From Actinomycetota bacterium (GTDB lineage: Bacteria > Actinomycetota > Geothermincolia > Geothermincolales > RBG-13-55-18), in the NCBI GenBank assembly GCA_028697145.1, contig JAQVFR010000009.1, forward strand, positions 1 through 64,000: DNA of 64,000 nt. The letters are read 5' to 3'. Under the pieces are notes generated by a model. It saw only the letters and a program-made list of their open reading frames with translations. It made no database searches and was not told the origin of the DNA. Below, piece after piece: positions 8,237-15,565 of this stretch. A program made the position numbers and the translations under genes. Position 1 is the stretch's first letter; each line of letters begins with the position of its first letter.

Positions 8237-9841
8237 ATGAAGAGATTCTATTTGCTGCTGCCTCTCGTCCTTATCTTTGCCTCGCTCCTGACGCCGGCCG
8301 CGGGGTCCCTGGCATCCGAGGCCAGGGAGGTGCGTTACACCGTGGACCTCACCCGCGCCGGGGAAGGCGAGCTGAGGATCTCCCTGGAGTTGGAGGCCGT
8401 TTCCGGTCCGCTGGTTCTCGAGCTGCCGGACGTCTACGGCGGTGGGCTAGCGGCCGGTCTTTCGTCCCACATAGAGGGGGAGACGGCGCGCGACGACTCC
8501 GGCCGGGACCTGGAGTTCAGCCGGGACGGCGACACCTGGTCGCTGGAGCACGAGGGGGGGCTGACGTTCACCTACAGCGTGCGCTTGAACGGGTACGAGG
8601 CGGGCACGCCCTACCTGGATTCTCTGGCGGGATCGGACGCCCCGTGGCCGTTCTTCCCCGTGCTGGACTCGGACCTGGCCTACCTGCCGGGATACGCCGT
8701 TTTCGTGCATCCGCGCGGGCCGGATTACCTCCCCACCGTGGAGCTGCAGATGCCGCCGCCGTGGCGGGACGCTCTGCCCTGGAGCGGGCAGCCATCCAGC
8801 ATGGACGAGCTCCTGGGCAATCCCATCTGCGCGGGAGAGCTGTCCCTGTACGAGCAGGGGTCGCTCCTCGTCGCCGCGCCCGAGGCGTCAACCGCGGCCG
8901 CAGGCGACAGCCTGGCCGAATACGGCGGCAAGGCGCGCGGCGTGCAGGAGGAGGCCGAGGGGCTGCTCGGCGGCCTGGACCTGGAGGAAGGGCACCGCCT
9001 CGTGCTTGTCCTCCTCCTTCGCGGCGAGGAGGGCTCGGCGAAGGACGCGTACCATCCCTCGGCGCCGTTTGCGAGCAGCCTGGTCATACCCGCTTCATCG
9101 CAATACGACCCGCTCTCCGACGATGCCATCGCGGCGACGGCGCGCGGCATGGCTTCCCTGCTCATCTCGCGCAGGCTCCACGTCGACAGCGAGGCGTCGT
9201 GGCTGCTGGAGGGGTCGTCCTGGTACCTGCAGGACCTGCTCCCCTACGAGGCGGGTCTCTGGGGCAGCGACCTCTTCTGGAACCGCTTTAACCTGGGCTA
9301 CAACGCCTACCGCGAGGCCAGGTCGCGATCCACGGTTTCCATAGCGCAGGCGGGTGAGTTGGGATACAGGTCCGGTGACGCGGCCGCGCTGCTCGCGCGC
9401 GGGGGCGCCTCGTTCTGCGCTGCCATCGACTCCGAGCTGCGCTCCATGCAGCCCTACTCCCTCGATCTGGCGGGCTTTCTGCGCAGCCTCTACGAGATCG
9501 GCGGGCCGGAGGGACCCCTTTCCAACGCCGATATCATCTCCGCCCTCGGGGGCATGACCGGGCGCGACTGGTCCGCCTTTTTCCGCGATTATATCGAGGG
9601 GTCGCAGGAGATCCCCGCCTCCGCCTTCTCATCCCTTAACATCCTCGAGCCCGGGGGGTCCGCCCTGCCCGTCGAGGAACCCGAGACGGACACGTCGATA
9701 TCGGACTGGGTGCTTCTCGGCATAGCCGTTCTCGTGGTCTTCATCATCCCCTTCATCCTCGAGCCGTATACCATGCGGCCGCGCAAACCCGGTTTCCTCG
9801 AGAGGGAGCTCTCCAAAGACGACGAAGACTACGAAGACTAA
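8237..9841 (+). CDS. Secreted, membrane-anchored M61-peptidase-like protein
   Basis: 534 residues. Signal peptide at 1-25 ending near AGSLASEA, a long extracytoplasmic region, one TM near residues 492-512, and a charged cytoplasmic tail. The order of an N-terminal beta-rich domain, then a helical segment with EASWLLEG and later GRDWSAFF, recalls the M61 glycyl-aminopeptidase / M1 group. However, the zinc motif HExxH is missing: the expected region reads MASLLISRRLHVDSEASWLL. If homologous it is a dead or repurposed peptidase. The ATG at 8237 is chosen because an earlier ATG at 8219 overlaps a GATAAT -10 box (8215-8220) with TTCATA 17 bp upstream. Confidence 0.6.
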   Translation: MKRFYLLLPLVLIFASLLTPAAGSLASEAREVRYTVDLTRAGEGELRISLELEAVSGPLVLELPDVYGGGLAAGLSSHIEGETARDDSGRDLEFSRDGDTWSLEHEGGLTFTYSVRLNGYEAGTPYLDSLAGSDAPWPFFPVLDSDLAYLPGYAVFVHPRGPDYLPTVELQMPPPWRDALPWSGQPSSMDELLGNPICAGELSLYEQGSLLVAAPEASTAAAGDSLAEYGGKARGVQEEAEGLLGGLDLEEGHRLVLVLLLRGEEGSAKDAYHPSAPFASSLVIPASSQYDPLSDDAIAATARGMASLLISRRLHVDSEASWLLEGSSWYLQDLLPYEAGLWGSDLFWNRFNLGYNAYREARSRSTVSIAQAGELGYRSGDAAALLARGGASFCAAIDSELRSMQPYSLDLAGFLRSLYEIGGPEGPLSNADIISALGGMTGRDWSAFFRDYIEGSQEIPASAFSSLNILEPGGSALPVEEPETDTSISDWVLLGIAVLVVFIIPFILEPYTMRPRKPGFLERELSKDDEDYED

Positions 9842-9856
9842 GGGGTTACTACGGGG

Positions 9857-11455
9857 TCAGGGGACGACGACCTTGACGGAGTTGCTGTAGACGAGGATAT
9901 CTCCGTCCTTGTATATGCCCACGCGGTAGTAATAGACGTGGCCGGAGGCGATGGAGGCGTCGGCGTAGTACCTCGCGCCCGCGTCCACGAGGGTGAGCGC
10001 CTCTCCGGGGTAGCTGGGGTTGGGGTCGGTCTCGGAGCGGCAGACCTTGAAGCCGGAATAGGTGCCGTCGCCGCTCACGCTCCAGCTCAGCTTGACCGCG
10101 CCGCCCTCGACCGCCGCGCCAAGGGAGACGGAGAGCTCCTGGGGCGGCGTGCCCGGCACGGTCACCTGGACGGCGTTGCTGTATCCTATCGCCGCCCCAC
10201 CGCTGTACACGGCCAGCCGGTAATAATACGTGCGCCCCGCCTCCACGCTGCCGTCCGTGGCGGAGCGGGCGGCGGCCCCGTCTATGTACAACCACCAGTC
10301 ACCGGGGTAGCTGGGGTTGGGGTCGGTCTCGGAGCGGCAGAGTTTGAACCCCTGGTAGTCGGCGTAGCCGCTTACGGTCCAGCTGAAGTCCACGGCACCC
10401 TGCCTCGCCGACGCGGAGAGGCTCACGCTCCTGCTCGCGGGCGGGACGGGGGCCGGCTGCGGCGCAGGGGCGGGCTGCGGGGCGGGTGCCGGCTGCTCCG
10501 GCTCCTCCGCCGCGGGGACTTCGGGTTCCTCCGGCGCCGCCGCTTCCCCCTCCGCGGCCTCCTCGTCGAGGAGCGCGAACATGCCCGTTGGCAGTCCCAG
10601 CGCCTCGTCCCGGGACCTGTTCCACCTCAGCCATTCGTCGTCCAGGTCCTCACGCGTGGCGGCCGTCACCCGCGCTTCGTCCCCCTCCCCCCAGATGAAG
10701 ACATCGCCCTGCTGAAGCCTGGAGGCATGCGCCGCGGGGCCCTCCCTTACCACGTCCAGCGACGATTGCACGGCGATGACCCTGCCCGAGTTCCCCTCCA
10801 CGTCCAGGGTGAAGGCCGTGCCCCTGGCGGTGAGCGTTACGCCGCCCGATCGCGTGACGTAATCGGCTCCCTCCATTACGCGGTGATAGCTCCGGCCCGC
10901 GACGACCTCGGCGACGAGGGCGCCCCCGGCGTCGGAGAACACGATCTCCGCCTCGCCCTGCAGGCGCAGGATGCAGCCCGACTCGAACTCCACGATCCCC
11001 CGGGCGCCGGCGGACGCGGTGATCACGTCGCCGTCGGCTATCGCCTCGTCCGCCCCGGCCGCGCGTTCCTCTCCCCGCACGTCGCGTATGGTCACCTCGC
11101 CGCGGTCCAGGTAGAGCATGGCCATCTCGCCATGCTGCGGCGTCGCGGGGCCTCCCAGGTTCACGAGGACGATGACAAGTACGGCTATGAGCGCCGCCGC
11201 CAGCACCGCCGCGCCCGCCCAGGCCAGTCGCGGCATGTGGGACTCGCGGCGGAGCGGGGCCACGTTTTCGCGCCCGCGCGAGACGGCGCCCTCCCAGATC
11301 CTGCGGCGGACGTCTTCTCCCAGGGCCCGGTCCGCGGGCGCAATGCGGCGGATCCTGTCGCCCAACTCGACCAGGCCCTTCAGCTCCTCGTCCAGCCTCA
11401 GGTCCTCGCCGTCGAGTGCACGCAGGAGGTATTGCGAGTAGTACTTGGCGTTCAT
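9857..11455 (-). CDS. FecR-domain membrane protein with two fibronectin-like modules (probable anti-sigma/surface sensor)
   Basis: 532 residues: cytoplasmic N-terminus (1-75), TM (77-100), FecR domain (about 110-205), charged region, Pro/Ala/Glu linker (about 330-380), then two beta-sandwich modules of about 75 residues. Each module carries the identical peptide CRSETDPNPSYPG. The start ATG overlaps the stop of the ECF sigma gene by four bases (ATGA), so translation is coupled, and co-translation with the sigma factor suggests it controls that factor. No zinc-binding HCC anti-sigma motif is visible in the N-terminus. The duplicated modules share a 40-bp identical DNA stretch. Confidence 0.75.
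   Translation of the reverse strand: MNAKYYSQYLLRALDGEDLRLDEELKGLVELGDRIRRIAPADRALGEDVRRRIWEGAVSRGRENVAPLRRESHMPRLAWAGAAVLAAALIAVLVIVLVNLGGPATPQHGEMAMLYLDRGEVTIRDVRGEERAAGADEAIADGDVITASAGARGIVEFESGCILRLQGEAEIVFSDAGGALVAEVVAGRSYHRVMEGADYVTRSGGVTLTARGTAFTLDVEGNSGRVIAVQSSLDVVREGPAAHASRLQQGDVFIWGEGDEARVTAATREDLDDEWLRWNRSRDEALGLPTGMFALLDEEAAEGEAAAPEEPEVPAAEEPEQPAPAPQPAPAPQPAPVPPASRSVSLSASARQGAVDFSWTVSGYADYQGFKLCRSETDPNPSYPGDWWLYIDGAAARSATDGSVEAGRTYYYRLAVYSGGAAIGYSNAVQVTVPGTPPQELSVSLGAAVEGGAVKLSWSVSGDGTYSGFKVCRSETDPNPSYPGEALTLVDAGARYYADASIASGHVYYYRVGIYKDGDILVYSNSVKVVVP
10005..10341. repeat. 40-bp identical repeats marking a duplicated module
   Basis: The same 40 bases occur at 10005-10044 and 10302-10341, exactly 297 bp (99 codons) apart, inside the two fibronectin-like modules of the FecR protein. 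Surrounding bases differ, so the duplicated region is under selection or gene conversion. Confidence 0.85.
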
Positions 11456-12027
11456 CGCAACCCCTCCTTCTCCAGCCTCTCGATCTCGCGCCTCAGCGCC
11501 TTGAGGGCCCGGTGCAGCCTGACCGCGAGGTTGCCCTTCGTGCACCCGATGGTGTCCGCGATGACCTGGCTGTCCAGGTCGTCGACGAACTTCAGCTCGA
11601 TCACCGTGCGATACCTCTCCGGGAGTCCATGTATCGCCCTCAGGAGCAGGCGGCGCTCCTCCTCGCGCTCCACGCCGCTCGTGGGGTTGTCGCTCGCCTC
11701 CAGCAGGGGCAGCACCTCCTCCAGGTCGACCATCTTAGCCCTGCCCTCCCGCCGGTAGTGGTCGATGACGCAGTTGGCGGCGATGCGCACCAGCCAGGAA
11801 CAGAATGAGGCGCCCTTCCACTTGAAATCCCCGATCCCCCCCAGGGCCTTCTCGAAGGTGCGCGCGGTGATGTCCTCCGCGTCGCTCGCGTTTCCCACGC
11901 GCCTGAGAACGTAACCATAGATACCGTCCACGTAGTAATCGTACAGCTCCGCGAAGGCATCCATGCTGGTTCTCGCCTCGAGCACGAGCTCCTTCTCTCT
12001 TTCCTGGTCCATCGGCACCAGGGGCAT
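11452..12027 (-). CDS. ECF-type RNA polymerase sigma factor
   Basis: 191 residues. Sigma region 2 occupies about 20-90 (YVLRRVGNASDAEDITARTF is the core-binding and -10 recognition helix). Region 4 occupies about 130-185, with the helix-turn-helix SQVIADTIGCTKGNLAVRLH. The ATG at 12027 follows AGGAGCAGGAA; a longer N-terminal extension has no ribosome site and is Arg/Gly-rich. It forms a two-gene operon with the FecR protein, with a four-base overlap. Its target promoters are unknown. Confidence 0.92.
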   Translation of the reverse strand: MPLVPMDQEREKELVLEARTSMDAFAELYDYYVDGIYGYVLRRVGNASDAEDITARTFEKALGGIGDFKWKGASFCSWLVRIAANCVIDHYRREGRAKMVDLEEVLPLLEASDNPTSGVEREEERRLLLRAIHGLPERYRTVIELKFVDDLDSQVIADTIGCTKGNLAVRLHRALKALRREIERLEKEGLR

Positions 12028-12211
12028 TTCCTGCTCCTGTCTCTTAAAACGGCAGCCAGCCTGCTTTCTTACACGCTCCCCCCGCCCGCACCGCGTCACG
12101 GCGCTTCTCCCCCCGCGGGAGGCCCTCCCGCCGCCGCTGTCCGCGGCGATCATACTGGTCTTTTCGGACGCGCGGGCTTGCGGCTTGAAACGGTAAGGTG
12201 CCGCAAACGAA

Positions 12212-12234
12212 GACCGGGCCGAGAAGGCCCGGTC
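12212..12234 (-). terminator. Hairpin downstream of the acyl-CoA ligase gene
   Basis: GACCGGGCC pairs perfectly with GGCCCGGTC around GAGAA. It lies 36 bp past the end of the minus-strand ligase gene and lacks a T-run. Confidence 0.5.
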
Positions 12235-12269
12235 ACGTTGCGGTGAATTGCGTCAGTCGAGGCCGAGGC

Positions 12270-13841
12270 TCAGGCTTCCTCCTTCATCTCCTCGTAAAGG
12301 GCGAACTTGTGCACCTTACCCAGGGGCGTGAGCGGCAGCTCGTCACGGAAGACCACCTGGTCCGGTACCTTGTATTTGGCCAGGTGCTCGCGGCAGAAGG
12401 ACCTGATCTCGTCCTCCGTCAACTCCGCGCCCGGTTGGGGAACCACGTACGCCCTTCCCTTCTCTCCCATCACCGGGTCGGGATAGCCCAGGACCGCCGC
12501 GAAGAGGACCTTGGGGTGCTGTACGAGCACGTCCTCCACCTCGGGCGGATAGACGTTCTCCCCGCCCCTGATATACATCTCCTTCTTCCGGCCCAGGATG
12601 TGCACGAACCCGTCCTCGTCGATGAAGCCCATGTCGCCGGTGTAGAAGAAGCCGCCCCCGTCGAAGGCCTCCGCGTTGGCGTCATCGCGTTTGTAGTAGC
12701 CCTTCATCACCGCGTCGCCGCGCACCGCGATCTCTCCCGCCTCGCCCCGCGGCATCTCCTCGCGCTCCGGGCTCATGATGCGCACCTCTATGCCCACGTT
12801 TGGCACGCCGATGGTGCTGGTGATCTTCTCTATCGGATGGTCCTGGCGGGTGAAGGTGATGGCGCCGCTGGTCTCCGTGAGGCCGTAGCCGACGAACGGA
12901 GCTACCCCCATCTTCTCCTTGATCTGGACGACGAGCTCCGGGGGCACCGGGGCGCCGGACGTCACCGGGAATTTCACGCTCGAGAGGTCGTAGCTGTCGA
13001 AATCCGGCTGCATGAAGAGCAGTATGTACTGCGCCGGCACCTGGCCCATGACCGAGATGCGCTCGTCCTGCACCGTCTGCAGCACCTGCTGGGGCACGAA
13101 GGTGTCCAGCATCACCAGCGTGTTTCCGGTATAAAGGACGCTGAGGACGGCCATGACCGCACCCCCCACGTGGTTGTTGGGTATGTCCATGAGCAGACGC
13201 TCGTCTCCGGTGACACCCGTGGATTCCATCTGGCCGGCCACGTACCCCAGGAGGTTGCGGTGGGTCAGCATGGGGGCCTTCGGAAGCCCGGTGGTGCCGG
13301 AGGTGAAAAGGAGCAGGGCCACGTCGTCCTCCTGGACCTCCTTCTTCCTCGCCTCCAGTTCCTCGTCCAGGCCGGTGTCCTCCGAGAGGAGGTCGTCGTA
13401 GGATACGGCCCCCGGCACCCTGGCCACGTCCTCCTGCGACCCTATGACCACGATGTCGCGCAGCTCGGGCAGTTCGTCCCGCACCGCGTTTATCTTCTCG
13501 ATGAAATCGGAGTCCATGAAGGACGTCTCCATGATTACCACGGATGAATCGGAGTGACCGAGGACGTATTTCACCTCCGATGCCGCGAATCGCCACGTTA
13601 CCGGAACCGCCGCCGCGCCCAGCATCGTGCAGGCGATGTAGCCGAACACGAACTCCGGATGGTTGGGTATGTAAAGGCCGACCTTGTCCCCCCGCTTCAC
13701 CCCCAGTTTGAGCAGCCCGCGCGCGATCCTGGCGGTCTCGCGCTCGTACTGCTCGTAATCTATCCGCCGGTCGGCATAGACGATGGCCTCCCTCTCAGGC
13801 CTCTCCCGCGCCCATTTCTCCAGATACTCGAAGATAAGCAT
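12270..13841 (-). CDS. AMP-forming acyl-CoA synthetase
   Basis: 523 residues of the ANL adenylating superfamily, making acyl-CoA from a carboxylic acid, ATP and CoA. Motifs: phosphate loop TSGTTGLPKAPMLTH (near residue 180; the usual PKG is PKA here), GYGLTET, YTGDMGFIDEDGF, GRKKEMYIRGGENVYPPEVE and the catalytic lysine in PLTPLGKVHK near the C-terminus. GAGGAGGTGCG precedes the ATG. The chain length of the substrate cannot be told. It is a single-gene unit, with a 650-bp gap upstream. Confidence 0.9.
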   Translation of the reverse strand: MLIFEYLEKWARERPEREAIVYADRRIDYEQYERETARIARGLLKLGVKRGDKVGLYIPNHPEFVFGYIACTMLGAAAVPVTWRFAASEVKYVLGHSDSSVVIMETSFMDSDFIEKINAVRDELPELRDIVVIGSQEDVARVPGAVSYDDLLSEDTGLDEELEARKKEVQEDDVALLLFTSGTTGLPKAPMLTHRNLLGYVAGQMESTGVTGDERLLMDIPNNHVGGAVMAVLSVLYTGNTLVMLDTFVPQQVLQTVQDERISVMGQVPAQYILLFMQPDFDSYDLSSVKFPVTSGAPVPPELVVQIKEKMGVAPFVGYGLTETSGAITFTRQDHPIEKITSTIGVPNVGIEVRIMSPEREEMPRGEAGEIAVRGDAVMKGYYKRDDANAEAFDGGGFFYTGDMGFIDEDGFVHILGRKKEMYIRGGENVYPPEVEDVLVQHPKVLFAAVLGYPDPVMGEKGRAYVVPQPGAELTEDEIRSFCREHLAKYKVPDQVVFRDELPLTPLGKVHKFALYEEMKEEA

Positions 13842-14033
13842 CTCGCACCTCCTCGCTCGCGAACAGCCTTACCCCGGACTCACGTTGCTCTGGAAAGAGT
13901 ACAAACCAGGGCTTAATATTATCAGAAATCTCTTCCCGCCTGCATACATCCGGCCGGTTTCTCGTATCGTCGATTCTTGCGTTGCGAAATCTTTGATGCC
14001 TGCAAAATATCGAACATGATGGCCCCCGTTTGT

Positions 14034-14062
14034 TTGACTTGGCGGTTACCGGATGGTAGCAT
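14034..14062 (+). promoter_or_regulatory. Consensus-like promoter in a gene-free gap
   Basis: TTGACT at 14034-14039 and TAGCAT at 14057-14062 are exactly 17 bp apart, with no coding start nearby. Transcription would start near 14069. Confidence 0.5.
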
Positions 14063-14068
14063 TAGGTA

Positions 14069-14222
14069 ACAACCAAGGCAGTACGAGCTCATCAAAGACA
14101 TTCGGGGGAATGGAAGCGGGGGCCGGTCAGGTGACGAGGCAACAGACAGCAAGGACAAAGGTCCGGCTCGGAGACGATATAGCGGGAAAATGCCCGGTCA
14201 TTTCAGGTGACCGGGCTTTCAT
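14069..14222 (+). ncRNA. Candidate small RNA or structured leader
   Basis: A roughly 150-nt stretch bounded by the promoter at 14034-14062 and a terminator hairpin at 14192-14216. It has no credible reading frame. Visible helices: CATTC/GAATG near 14098-14113, an outer GCCGG/CCGGC pair enclosing a smaller GGAC-AAAG-GTCC hairpin, CGGG/CCCG, then the terminator. The CGGG/CCCG helix overlaps the terminator arm and so could act as an alternative fold. It lies 270 bp upstream of the secreted protein gene at 14492, so it is either an independent small RNA or a leader. I could not match it to a known riboswitch. The rest of the 13842-14491 gap shows nothing else. Confidence 0.45.
14192..14222 (+). 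terminator. Rho-independent-type hairpin
   Basis: GCCCGGTCA (14192-14200) pairs perfectly with TGACCGGGC (14208-14216) across a seven-base loop, followed by TTTC. No gene on this strand ends before it. Confidence 0.6.
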
Positions 14223-14491
14223 ATAGGGCAGGAAACAAAGAAGGGAGACCAAGCGGGGCGAAGAAGCTACAGGGCATGCGAGGGGAGCAAGGGGTCCTGA
14301 AGCAACGGGCGTTTCGGTCGGGACCCATTCGGCGTAGATATTATAGCCTCCTTTTTATCCTCGTATCACTACATCGCTGACCTCCGCTCCAAGCTTTTCA
14401 GGCACGCGCGGTTTCCCGTATGGGTCCCGTCGAAGCGATCCGCGCGACGCTTCCCGGACCGATGGACGAGAGAACTAGGAGGTAGATGCGA

Positions 14492-15484
14492 ATGAGACGG
14501 GCTACAAAATGGTTGGTCTTCATGCTGATCGTGACCATGCTCACCGCGTCCCTGCTGGCGGGCGCCGCTACCGCCCTGGCGCAGGAAACGGAGCCGGCGG
14601 CAGAGCCGGAGGAGGCGGCCGCGTCAAGCGCCAACATCGGCGTCATCGAGGCCCTGGTCTGGGACGACAGCATCAATCCCGACAACGATTACAGCATCGA
14701 CGAGCTGGTCGACGGCATCGCTGTCGAGCTCTACAGCGCTGAGTCCGCCGAGGGGCCCTGGGCGCTCGTCAGCACCCAGAAGTCAGGACCGGGCGGATTC
14801 ATCGGCAATGCCATAACCGGCTGGTTTCCCAGCAACCCACCCGTCTATCAGCATGGATGGGTGGGATGGAGAGAGCTGCCGGTGAGGACCGACATAGAGA
14901 CGTACTACAGGTTGGTGCTGGTGGAAGACGGCACGTACAAGGCGCTGAACGGCACCGAGAGGGAGGCGATCTTCCGGGTAAACTGGGGGCAACTTGATGT
15001 CCGCTATTACATGTATTACTACCCCATGGCCAAGGATGTCGAGAACAGTTCCTTCCAGATCAAGTCGACCACGGCCACCATCGCCGGGGACGTCTGGAGC
15101 GACGCCAGCGCCGACCTCATAAAGCAGTGGGCTGAGAAGCGCCTGGAAGGCTGGACGGTCGTGCTCACCAACTGGTACGGGCGCAAGATCGCGTCCACGA
15201 CCACCAACGCCAACGGCTACTATCAGTTCCGGGGGTTGAGCCCGGGAACCTACAAGGTCTGGGTGGTGGGGCAGCGCAAGTGGAAACAGGTGGCACCTTA
15301 TTACAAGCTGTGCACCTGGCCTCCCTACGGCTGCGAGAAGGGCCACTATACCATCTCGGCCTCGCGCGGCAAGTACTACTTCAACAACGATTTCGGCATG
15401 CTCGACATGAGGGACTCCATCTGGGCCACCCTTTATTACGGACTCTGGTGGATAGGGCTGCTGCAGTACCAGTTCACGAGATAG
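14492..15484 (+). CDS. Secreted protein with SdrD-B/Cna-B-like domain
   Basis: 330 residues. A signal peptide covers residues 1-30 (cleavage near ATALAQ). A Glu/Ala-rich spacer is followed by a first beta-rich region (45-165). A Cna-B/SdrD-B-like module spans about 190-260, with the typical NANGYYQFRGLSPGTYKVWV ending. A C-terminal tail is rich in Tyr and Trp. There is no LPXTG anchor. Start at 14492 is favoured over 14486 because AGGAGG lies nine bases upstream. It is likely a cell-wall or matrix protein. A structured region upstream may regulate it. Confidence 0.7.
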   Translation: MRRATKWLVFMLIVTMLTASLLAGAATALAQETEPAAEPEEAAASSANIGVIEALVWDDSINPDNDYSIDELVDGIAVELYSAESAEGPWALVSTQKSGPGGFIGNAITGWFPSNPPVYQHGWVGWRELPVRTDIETYYRLVLVEDGTYKALNGTEREAIFRVNWGQLDVRYYMYYYPMAKDVENSSFQIKSTTATIAGDVWSDASADLIKQWAEKRLEGWTVVLTNWYGRKIASTTTNANGYYQFRGLSPGTYKVWVVGQRKWKQVAPYYKLCTWPPYGCEKGHYTISASRGKYYFNNDFGMLDMRDSIWATLYYGLWWIGLLQYQFTR

Positions 15485-15524
15485 CAGGCAGGCAAACGGC
15501 AGCGTCACCGGGGGGTGAGTGGAA

Positions 15525-15548
15525 GGGCTCCGGCAGGCCGGGGCCCTT
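15525..15548. terminator. Shared terminator between convergent genes
   Basis: GGGCTCCGG pairs with CCGGGGCCC (one G-T pair) and is followed by TTT on the plus strand. It sits between the convergent genes ending at 15484 and 15566. Confidence 0.6.
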
Positions 15549-15565
15549 TCCTCTGCGCGCAACGC

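Noticed and set aside
14041..14220. c-di-GMP (GEMM-I) riboswitch
   Set aside because: Fragments such as GGTTACCGGATGG and ATAGCGGG resemble it, but the conserved GGCAAACC and GACGCAAAGCC blocks are not present in the right order.
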